The notes beneath the pieces are model-generated. The model did no database searches. It was given only the letters and a program-made list of their open reading frames with translations, and had not been told where the DNA came from. This document shows positions 56,955-64,000 of a stretch of DNA of 64,000 bases, piece after piece; position 1 is the first letter of the stretch; each line of letters starts with the position of its first letter. Both the position numbers and the translations under genes were made by a program. Source of the DNA: Aurantiochytrium sp. KH105 (Eukaryota > Sar > Bigyra > Thraustochytrida > Thraustochytriidae); NCBI GenBank assembly GCA_003116975.1, contig BGKB01000130.1, positions 119,075 through 183,074 on the forward strand, given 5' to 3'.

Positions 56955-57970
56955 CTTCCGCTCCCTCTTTTCTCCCGCGCCGGAGCTCCTCGCCCCTCGC
57001 GCGCACGAGCGCCGCGCTTACGTGCTCCCGCGTCGCCGCTCGCGGGGCCACGTCAGGTCGCGCGGGATTTTCAAATCCCGGGATGCAGATCGGCTCGGAT
57101 TCCGCGCCCCGGGGCTGCCCGCGCGCCCGCCTGCCGGCGGCCGCCGCGAAGGAGTGCGCGCGCGCGCGCGCGAGCGGACCCGGCGCTCGCTCGCGCTCTC
57201 GCTCGCGCTCCCGCTCGCTCGCTCGCTCGCTCGCTGCCGGCGCCGTAGTCTCTCTGCTGCCCGCCGCGGCGCCTCCGTCTCTGGGATCTGGCTTCTGCGC
57301 TCGCTGCTTGGGCCGCCTTCTAACCGCCCTAGCCTCCCGCTACCGCTTCCGGTAGCACCCGCGGCGCCGGCTCGATGAGCTGGCGCGAGGATATCCTGGG
57401 GTATAGAGGATATCCGCGTCTGTAACAGGCAAATGGGCTACCGTAGCGACGCGCTAGCGGAGGCCTAGCGGGGGGCCGTGTGTGAAACGGCTGGGCTTTT
57501 TTTTTTTTTTTTTTTTTCTGTCACGGTCGCGCTGCGATGCGAAGGAGGCCTAGGGCATGCGATCGATGCACGTGCGCGCATCTTGCGAGCGGGGACGAAG
57601 GCCTCGAGGCTTTGTTGGTCTCTGACGTCGGTCTTCATTCGTTCATTCATCCATCCAAAGGTGGCTTCGATTCGGGTTTGTCTTCGGGCAGGGAGCTAGC
57701 TAGCTGCCTGCTTGCCTTCAAGCTGCTTTTGTGGGCCACGAAACACGAAAACGTGAAGAATTTGAAAAGCACTGCACTGCGCAACAAATCAAAACCGCTA
57801 AAGATCGTCGGCGCCCGGCGCAGGACGAGCCCGGGCCAGGAGCGAGTGTGTGCAGGCAGGTGCTGCCGGCTGCGAGGAGCGCCGAGACCGCGTCGCCCCG
57901 CTGCAGCTGCTTACAAACAACCGTCGCTAAGGCGCGCCTGGCCGCCACGCCGGTTTTCCGAGAAGGAAAA
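56955..57970. other. Divergent region, pyrophosphatase / BRCT-kinase
   Basis: GC-rich leader with CGCT runs near 57185-57235, a pair of GGATATCC palindromes at about 57390-57415, and a 21-base T run at 57497-57517. The BRCT-kinase frame is open upstream from a non-ATG codon at 57731. No other gene. Confidence 0.5.
57497..57517. repeat. Poly-T run of 21
   Basis: Uninterrupted T run about 450 bp upstream of the BRCT-kinase ATG and far from both coding regions; a possible slippage site or the end of an old retrotransposed A-tail. Confidence 0.85.
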
Positions 57971-60712
57971 ATGTCATGGGCGGCGGCGACGGGACTTAAG
58001 GACTCGCGACCCAAAGCCAAGCCCGTCAAGGCATACGGGCGCAAGAACCGCGTGGGCGGCGCGACGGGCCGGCTACGCAAAGACACCGAAAAGTGGACCG
58101 AGGCGCTACGCGCAGGCTCTGTGGATGTAATCGAAAACGACGTCCAGGTCGCCGCCGCGAGGAAGAACCGAACATCTGTCGTCGGTGCGACGCAAGGAAC
58201 GGGCAAGTCGTCCCATGTCTTGGCATCTCGCGACGTGAACACGGAGGCCGCCCATCCAGCCTCCTCCTCCACCACAAAACGAAAGGAGTCGAAGAAACCC
58301 AAGGCACGTTCAAATGCCCAAAGACAGGATGAAACTTTCGCGGAGCCCGCCCCACCGACCAAACCAACAGCTCTAGTGACGACCTCCCGGCTAGGACATA
58401 AGGCACGCCAGAGCGCGAAGCGAACCGTCGCCAAACTTGGCCCAAGTCTTGCATGGGCAGCGGATTCAAACGATGCGACCCACGTTATTGTTTCAAACAA
58501 AGACGACGCCCCAGCCGGCCTGACGGTCCTGCTCGCGCTCGCACGCGGAGCCTACATTGTTGGCGAGTCCTGGCTCGACGCTTGCAAATCCGGGCAAACT
58601 ATAGCCAGCCCCGAAGGTCATGAGGCCGAGCAACAGTGTCCTGGAGCAAGCAAGCTGCGCATTGCCAAAGCAGAGGGTAAACTTGAGAAGTGCCTCTTGG
58701 CAGGGCTCTCGTGCTTTTGCGAAGACCGTTGCGGCATGAGCAACGACAAGGATTGCGAGTCTAATGTGGTTGCTGATTCAAAACTAAGCCTTCTCGTCAA
58801 GGCTTGCAACGGAACAATCGCTTCGACAAGGGCCAAAGCAGACCTGTGCATCTGCGCTGATGAGACCATTGACGACGATCTCTGGGACGCCAGCGGCGTG
58901 CTTCAGTGTTCTCGAGCTTGGCTTGCGGAGCGCTTACGCCACGGAGATCTAGTGCGTGATCACCTCGGTGACCTCCGAGAGAAGCAAAATGAGTGGTGGC
59001 GATCAAGACTGCGAACGCGCACCTTTGCGTCGGATTCCATCCTCGAAAAGGTGCTGTCGTATCTCTCTGAAAGTCAGTTGCTTGGCGACACTGTTGCGGT
59101 GAGTAAACGATGGGCACGAGCATCGCGCGTCTGCGCAATGCGGACAAGCGTACGCGCTGTGAGGCGCATGTGCGAGCTTCTTGACTCCAACGACGAAATA
59201 CTCGATCTTGTGGGCCATGCGGATCGCAAAAAAAGGAACGAGTTGCCGATTTGGCAATGCGCTGCGGGCCTCGCTCGCAACTTCCCAAGGGGCAAGTTTC
59301 TATCGCAGGGAAGCTACAAAAAGGTGTTCAAGGTGTGGTGCGCGTCTGCCCAGCGCGAAGAAGCCCTAAGCGTGATGGAGTATGGCTCGATTCTGAGAAA
59401 CGCCAGCGTCGCCGTCGTGGCGCAGGAAGTTGATGTTGCCGTGCAGGTATCGGAACTCGTGTCGCGCGGAATCTGTGCCAACTTTATCGAGACGTATCAG
59501 GTGTTTCAGACGGAGACGCCGCCACTTGAAACAATCTGGGGCAGCTCAGCGAGTCGTGATGATGCCACAGATGACGTCAAGAGCGTCGCTTCCCTGGAGA
59601 GCGAGAGTGAAGGTCGCTATTGCATCTTTCAGTACATTCGTATGGAGCTTTGCGCTCACGGCGACTGTGAGGAGTACTTGAAGACCTGCCCGGATGCACT
59701 TTTGGCCGTGGACGCAACGCTTGGTCTTTTTTCACAGATGGTGTTTGCCTTGCTGATCGGTCATCGCGAGCTTGGACTCCGGCACTATGATATCAAACTG
59801 CTCAACTACTTTATTTCGGATGGAGCCACGGACAGCACATCGTATTGCATGCGTGTGAATGACGGCTTGACGCTGGAAGATGCTAGCTCGGGTCTGGTGG
59901 CGAAGCTTGCTGACTACGGCACGGCGTACACGGGTCCGAGCGCCGCGCAGTCGCTCTGTGTCGATCATTTTACCACCTTGGAGAATGCCCCACCAGAGTT
60001 TATGATGCTTGGAGATGCTGCATCTCCCGAATGCGCCGATGCCTTTGCGCTAGGTCTGTGCATGCTTCATCTATTTACGGGCGCTTGTCCATATGAAGAA
60101 ATGATGGCTTCAGTGCGCTGTCCCATCGGCGTGAAGCGCGTTCTCAAGCGTATCTGGGCAAATTCACCAGCAGTCGAAGAGACTGAGAGCGAATCTGGGG
60201 AGACGAGCTCGAAGGTCTCAAGATCAACCAGTGGCACTCACGAGGAGTCCGAAGAAGAGGCAGAAAAGGAAACGAGGAAAATGGACGAGAAGGACAATGA
60301 AACAAACACAAGGGCGAGTTGGTCGATTCTGCAACAGGTCTGCTGTGACGACCCAGAGGACACCCTTCACGACACGCTGTACAGATATGTCGTGCTCCTT
60401 GGCTTGCCGGAGCAATACTCGACTCTTGGTTCATCCGAGGTAGGCCAGGCACTCCACAGTCTTCTTGCGCCCAAGGGATCCAAGCGAACAACAAAGGCTA
60501 TGGAGCAGTTTGAGCTGGACCGCGCGCAGTTTGCGCTTGAGTCTGGGGAGCATCCGCTCATTGCCCGAGCTGCATCGCGACTGGCGTCTGTCCCAGGCAG
60601 TTTGAAGCTTTTGCAAGGTTTGATGGCATGGAACCCTGAGGATCGGTTTTCAGACTACGAGCAGGTCCTCAAACACGAGGCACTTGAAAGGCTTGAACTT
60701 CAAGTCCAATGA
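57971..60712 (+). CDS. BRCT-BRCT-F-box-protein kinase-fold fusion, probable pseudokinase
   Basis: A 913-residue protein from the first ATG (57971). The basic N-tail includes KAYGRKNR. A BRCT domain (about 155-215) has DATHVIVSNKD, LARGAYIVGESWLDAC; a second BRCT-like unit (about 265-330) has LLVKACNGTIASTRAKADLCICAD and VLQCSRAWLAERL. Near 352-390 comes an F-box-like helix pair (DSILEKVLSYLSESQLLGDTVAVSKRWARASR). From about 438 a kinase fold follows: GKFLSQGSYKKVFKVW, an ICANFIETYQVF segment, YIRMELCAHGDCEEYL and GLRHYDIKLLNYFI (Asp607 kept, Arg changed to Tyr). ADYGTAY keeps Asp648, and ENAPPEF stands for APE. The beta-3 Lys is not evident (ALSVMEYG). An acidic/Ser-rich insert lies near 740-780. 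BRCT units usually bind phosphopeptides and F-boxes bind SKP1, so a ubiquitin or DNA-damage adaptor is an inference. Confidence 0.75.
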   Translation: MSWAAATGLKDSRPKAKPVKAYGRKNRVGGATGRLRKDTEKWTEALRAGSVDVIENDVQVAAARKNRTSVVGATQGTGKSSHVLASRDVNTEAAHPASSSTTKRKESKKPKARSNAQRQDETFAEPAPPTKPTALVTTSRLGHKARQSAKRTVAKLGPSLAWAADSNDATHVIVSNKDDAPAGLTVLLALARGAYIVGESWLDACKSGQTIASPEGHEAEQQCPGASKLRIAKAEGKLEKCLLAGLSCFCEDRCGMSNDKDCESNVVADSKLSLLVKACNGTIASTRAKADLCICADETIDDDLWDASGVLQCSRAWLAERLRHGDLVRDHLGDLREKQNEWWRSRLRTRTFASDSILEKVLSYLSESQLLGDTVAVSKRWARASRVCAMRTSVRAVRRMCELLDSNDEILDLVGHADRKKRNELPIWQCAAGLARNFPRGKFLSQGSYKKVFKVWCASAQREEALSVMEYGSILRNASVAVVAQEVDVAVQVSELVSRGICANFIETYQVFQTETPPLETIWGSSASRDDATDDVKSVASLESESEGRYCIFQYIRMELCAHGDCEEYLKTCPDALLAVDATLGLFSQMVFALLIGHRELGLRHYDIKLLNYFISDGATDSTSYCMRVNDGLTLEDASSGLVAKLADYGTAYTGPSAAQSLCVDHFTTLENAPPEFMMLGDAASPECADAFALGLCMLHLFTGACPYEEMMASVRCPIGVKRVLKRIWANSPAVEETESESGETSSKVSRSTSGTHEESEEEAEKETRKMDEKDNETNTRASWSILQQVCCDDPEDTLHDTLYRYVVLLGLPEQYSTLGSSEVGQALHSLLAPKGSKRTTKAMEQFELDRAQFALESGEHPLIARAASRLASVPGSLKLLQGLMAWNPEDRFSDYEQVLKHEALERLELQVQ

Positions 60713-61043
60713 AACGGAAAAAGAAACGAAACTTGAAGCTTTTCTACTTCTCAGATCGATTGGGAATCAGGCAAACACGCAATAAATTGAATCGGAAACG
60801 AGCAAATGAATGTTCACGTGAAATGACGGACTTGCTTTGCATTGCTTCATTCTTTACACTCATTCTTGTTGTTTTTGGTTATCCTCCCCTTCCCCCTTTC
60901 GCCTTCTCTACCACGATGTTGGGGAATCGAAGCAATGTGTGAGGCCAAATATTGGGAGGAGAAAGACACGTGTAGCTGCACACGTGCCCTTGAATTCCCT
61001 CTTCAGCAGCCTGCTGTTACTCCACGGATATCTTGCTTGCAAA
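60713..61043. other. Convergent 3' region
   Basis: 331 bp between BRCT-kinase and acyltransferase stops, with AATAAATTGAA near 60781 as a possible polyadenylation signal. No gene seen. Confidence 0.5.
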
Positions 61044-63287
61044 CTACATGGAGCTTGTCTTGCGCAGACGCGTTTTTGACTGCGAGTGGTCGTCTTGATC
61101 GTCGTCGGGACCCTCCGAACCGCTGTGGAGACCCGGCGTAGATCCGCGATCTGGAAGATGAATGCGGCGAAGCTTGTCGGCGATGATCTCCTGACGAGCA
61201 TGCAAGTAGCGTGCTGATGGTTTCCAGTACTTCATGTAGCCATCCCAGTTGACGTTTTTGAGCCCGGACTTGTCGGCAATGGACTTCTTCACACGAGCAG
61301 CAAACTGTGTGGAAGATTCGCCTGGACGGCGAACGTGCGGTTTCAAATACCATACGTCGCAGATGAGGCAAAATGACGTCATGAGCTCGACGAGATGCAT
61401 GGGAAAGGACTGCTGGCGGGAATTCCAAAACGGATCGACAAAGAGCTTGTTGTACTTGATGGCGACGGGCACGACGGGGACGCCAATCTCGAAGATGCCC
61501 TTTTTGAACTGGATAATGTACTCGTTGTTGACGCATGTTCCCTCGGGGAAGACGAGAAGAGGATTTTGGTCCGGGTCAAGGGCGTGTTCCTTGAGCTTTT
61601 GCGCAACGACAGCCCGATCCTTGATCTCGCCACGGTCAAACCACACGCACTGAAGCGTGCCGAGAACGACTTCTTGCAAAAAGCGCACAATACCTTTGTG
61701 GCGCTGACCAACAAGGGAAAAGCAGCGCATCTGCTGCAAAATGATGACGTCGATCATTGAGGTATGGTTCGCGACGTAGACCGGATGGCACTGTCCGGGC
61801 TTTGGCTTGACGTACGAGCCGTGGTAACGGATGACTGCGCCCCATGTGATACAGAAGATGCCGCACATCATCATGATGAGGCGGTGCTCGAGGTTTGTGC
61901 GCTGTTCGCCTTTGCTGAAGAACGTCTGCACAACGAACATACCAATGCCAAAGAGCACCCAGCCAAGCACGAAGATTACAATGCGCAGAGGGAAGAGCAC
62001 AAAGTAGCGCACCAGGACACCGAGGCCCCACATGGGCCAAAGATACGCGTTCCAGTTCCAAGGACGCGGCTTTTTGCTTTCGAAACACTTCCAAAAGTTG
62101 TCGTCAACAATGGAGGTGATGCCCTCCATGTAGACATCAGCAGCGGCGCCAAAGATTTCAGCAGCCAGCTTGGATTCGGGTTTCCTGTGTCGCGGCGTGG
62201 ACGGCGCAGACTCGGCGGGCTGTTCTGGAGTTGCAGAGGCGCCGCCAATGACTTTGGTCTTCATGTCCGGAGAGGCGACAGAGTCGTGGAAAACGGGCGA
62301 TGCAGGCGAGGCCGCAGTAGGGGATGTGGGCGGGCTCGTGCCGGCGCCACTCTTGGACTCTTGACCGAATTGGCCCGCCGCCCCGCGTCCCGGGGAAGCA
62401 GCGGCGTCTTCAGTGTCGCTCATATCCTCGTCGCCCTCGGGGACGGAATCAGCACCGGTTTCGTGAACGCGACGGCGACGACGACGTGCGGTCAGGCTCT
62501 CGTTGGCAATGACTGAGAGACGACCGGGAAAGTTTCGTCGCGCCATTTCGTCGTCAATGTACGAGAGGAGAAAATCTTGGGTAGATTGACTCTTTTTCAA
62601 GTCGTAGTCACCAAAGACCGCGTTCTCCATGCCGACGCGACGCGGGTCGAAACCAGCATTGTCGTCTTCGTCGGTGCCCAGGCTCATGAGCGAAGCGAAG
62701 GAGGACTGCGTGTCTCTGCGCGCCTTGCTAAGGAACGCGTGATTGGCGCCGCTCAAAGGTGACTTGAGCTCATTTTCGCCGCTGTCGTCGTCATCGTCAT
62801 TTTCATCGTCGACATGGTCGACATTGTATCCGGTCGCATAGTGGCCATCGTGCCCGTCTTGGTCGCGGTCGCCGTCGCCACCGATATCGACATCGTAGCC
62901 GACTTCTTCGCTGGTTGTGCGGCTGAGGGCTTCGCGAAAGTCGTGTTGGCGTTCGTCTCCCTCGGCTCCTTCGGAGGAGGACGCGGTGCTGCCGGCCGAG
63001 CTCCTGGCAGCAGGGAGGCTTCGCGGGTCCGAGGGTAGCCCAGGGCGCGAGAAAAGGTAGGCTGCAGTGAGCGGCGAGACGGTGTCTCCGTTTTCATCTT
63101 CTTCCGCAACAGCATCTTCATCTTCAGCTTCGGCTTTGGCTTTTGCATCTGCCTCGGCTTCTGCATTCTGGTCGGTCTCGGCGGCGTTGGCGTCAAGCTT
63201 GGTCTCGGCATTTTCGTCTTGGTCGACAGCGGCGTCCACTGCGCCGTTCATCTCGGGAATGTCGTCGTTGTTGTTTTGGTCGCTCAT
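61044..63287 (-). CDS. Glycerol-3-phosphate acyltransferase, GPAT9/GPAT3-4 type
   Basis: A 747-residue protein from the ATG at 63287, about twice the usual length for this family (~370-460) because of a long acidic, disordered N-terminal half (Asp/Glu/Ala runs; serine-rich region; residues 1-390). The catalytic half has membrane segments LGVLVRYFVLFPLRIVIFVLGWVLFGIGMFVV and MMMCGIFCITWGAVI. The acyltransferase motif is NHTSMID (His near 508, Asp four residues later), with QEVVLGTLQCVWFDRGE, FPEGTCVNNEYIIQFKKG and VPVVPVAIKYNKLFVDPFWNSRQQSFPMHLVELMTSFCLICDVWYL after it. The last three blocks match plant GPAT9 and animal GPAT3/4 closely. It acylates sn-1 of glycerol-3-phosphate at the ER, the first step to phospholipid and triacylglycerol. 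Residues like SPxxSP in the N-half could be phosphosites. Confidence 0.93.
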   Translation of the reverse strand: MSDQNNNDDIPEMNGAVDAAVDQDENAETKLDANAAETDQNAEAEADAKAKAEAEDEDAVAEEDENGDTVSPLTAAYLFSRPGLPSDPRSLPAARSSAGSTASSSEGAEGDERQHDFREALSRTTSEEVGYDVDIGGDGDRDQDGHDGHYATGYNVDHVDDENDDDDDSGENELKSPLSGANHAFLSKARRDTQSSFASLMSLGTDEDDNAGFDPRRVGMENAVFGDYDLKKSQSTQDFLLSYIDDEMARRNFPGRLSVIANESLTARRRRRRVHETGADSVPEGDEDMSDTEDAAASPGRGAAGQFGQESKSGAGTSPPTSPTAASPASPVFHDSVASPDMKTKVIGGASATPEQPAESAPSTPRHRKPESKLAAEIFGAAADVYMEGITSIVDDNFWKCFESKKPRPWNWNAYLWPMWGLGVLVRYFVLFPLRIVIFVLGWVLFGIGMFVVQTFFSKGEQRTNLEHRLIMMMCGIFCITWGAVIRYHGSYVKPKPGQCHPVYVANHTSMIDVIILQQMRCFSLVGQRHKGIVRFLQEVVLGTLQCVWFDRGEIKDRAVVAQKLKEHALDPDQNPLLVFPEGTCVNNEYIIQFKKGIFEIGVPVVPVAIKYNKLFVDPFWNSRQQSFPMHLVELMTSFCLICDVWYLKPHVRRPGESSTQFAARVKKSIADKSGLKNVNWDGYMKYWKPSARYLHARQEIIADKLRRIHLPDRGSTPGLHSGSEGPDDDQDDHSQSKTRLRKTSSM

Positions 63288-64000
63288 CTTCGTTCTCTTC
63301 TATTATTTTCAAGGGATTTCGCCGCGAAACAACCTAGATTCTCTCCCCGCGTGCGTGTAAAAAAAAATGCACGAGACTTATGCGCACCGCGCCGGCGCCG
63401 CGGCCTCGCTCGCTCGTTCGTTTGTTCGCCTTCTCCGCTCGATAGCGCGAGAGAGCGAGAGAGAGAGAGAGGGAGCGAGTAAAAGACGGGCTCGCTCGCT
63501 TGCTTGCTTGCGCCCTTGCGCGCAGGAATTCTCGATCTCCGCCTGGATGCCTTCGTCCGGCCTCGCGACTCCGCAGCACGCTCTCGCGCACGAAAGCTTG
63601 CAACACGCCGCGCCTCTCCGCGTCCCCGCTCCGCGTCCCCGCGCCGCCCGCGCCGTGCCGCGCCCGAGCCCTCTGCACGCGCGCCGCCGCGCCCGCTTCT
63701 GGATTCGCTTTTCCGCTTTTGGCCCGAAGCCGCCCCATCCGGCCTTCGTAGACTCTATCGTATACACACGCGCCCCGTTACATTATCTATGCGATCACTC
63801 GATCGATCACTCGATCGATCACTCGACCGGCCGTCGGTCCTCTTTCGTCATTCCACTCTTCTCGCCTTCGATCGGTCGATCACGAAGGCATCGTCGTCAT
63901 CCGCCCCAGCACGCAGGGCGGCTTGCCCTTACTTTCTCGCTTTCTTGCCTGCAGCGGCTCGCCACCCCTGCCACGGCTCACGAGCTTTTGGAGCTAGTTA
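63288..64000. other. Upstream region of GPAT, no gene recognised
   Basis: A GC-rich leader with (GA)n at about 63449-63473 (CT on the GPAT sense strand), a GCTT-type run at 63490-63510, then a CGATCGATCACT repeat at 63789-63825. Nothing else recognised to the right edge. Confidence 0.5.

Noticed and set aside
59300..60700. Large-DNA-virus origin of the BRCT-kinase gene
   Set aside because: Only a loose resemblance of two short segments; kept as a question in the findings, not as a call.
1..64000. tRNA or rRNA genes
   Set aside because: No convincing acceptor/T-loop pairs or rRNA stretches were found by eye; a covariance-model scan would be needed to be sure.

Overview
This 64 kb window is eukaryotic nuclear DNA: GC-rich, with long mostly uninterrupted genes, only three introns that I could place confidently (157, 104 and 224 bp, all GT-AG), and products for mitochondria (HslV peptidase, m-AAA protease, complex I B2 subunit), Golgi (COG1), vacuole (H+-pyrophosphatase, V-ATPase c-like proteolipid), autophagy (ATG3) and basal body or cilium (CEP19-like). 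Mitochondrial HslV, an H+-PPase, a cilium protein and intron-poor GC-rich genes together suggest a flagellate-forming stramenopile, most likely a labyrinthulomycete (thraustochytrid). That placement is inference; no rRNA or other taxonomic marker is present.

Layout. 0-15 kb: rolling-stone-like membrane protein (-, runs off the left edge), HslV (+), a CaMKK-like kinase with a huge activation-segment insert (-), glutathione synthetase (+), a six-repeat MYB protein (-), an atypical SDR/epimerase (-) and a SUFU-domain protein (+). 15-24 kb is an accessory-looking stretch: a small inverted-repeat element, a tandem array of ~357-bp units, a secreted Cys-rich PAN-like protein (+), an almost empty 1.8 kb gap and a degenerate CCR4-type nuclease fold with an inserted FN3 domain (+). 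24-40 kb: CEP19-like (+), ribokinase (-, spliced), an LSD1-finger/DUF3818-like/MABP-like protein (+), a coiled-coil protein (-, spliced), BRX1 (+), NDUFB2 (-), ATG3 (+) and FtsH/AFG3L2 (-). 40-43 kb holds no recognisable gene. 43-64 kb: a complete phytochrome hybrid histidine kinase (+), GTPBP1-like GTPase (-), COG1 (-), V-ATPase c-like proteolipid (+), H+-PPase (-), a BRCT/F-box/kinase-fold fusion (+) and GPAT9/GPAT3-4-like acyltransferase (-).

Genes alternate strand almost throughout, giving many head-to-head pairs with shared upstream DNA and tail-to-tail pairs with short 3' gaps. Leaders just upstream of start codons often carry (CT)n or (CAGG)n runs on the sense strand.

The most notable system is the phytochrome: PAS-GAF-PHY-histidine kinase-receiver in one uninterrupted reading frame, with a bacterial/fungal-type N-terminal chromophore cysteine, in what looks like a heterotrophic stramenopile. 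Next come four architectures in which a known fold was rebuilt: the doubled three-repeat MYB, the EEP/FN3 probable pseudo-nuclease, the BRCT/F-box/kinase fusion, and the CaMKK-like kinase whose activation segment is about ten times the usual length.
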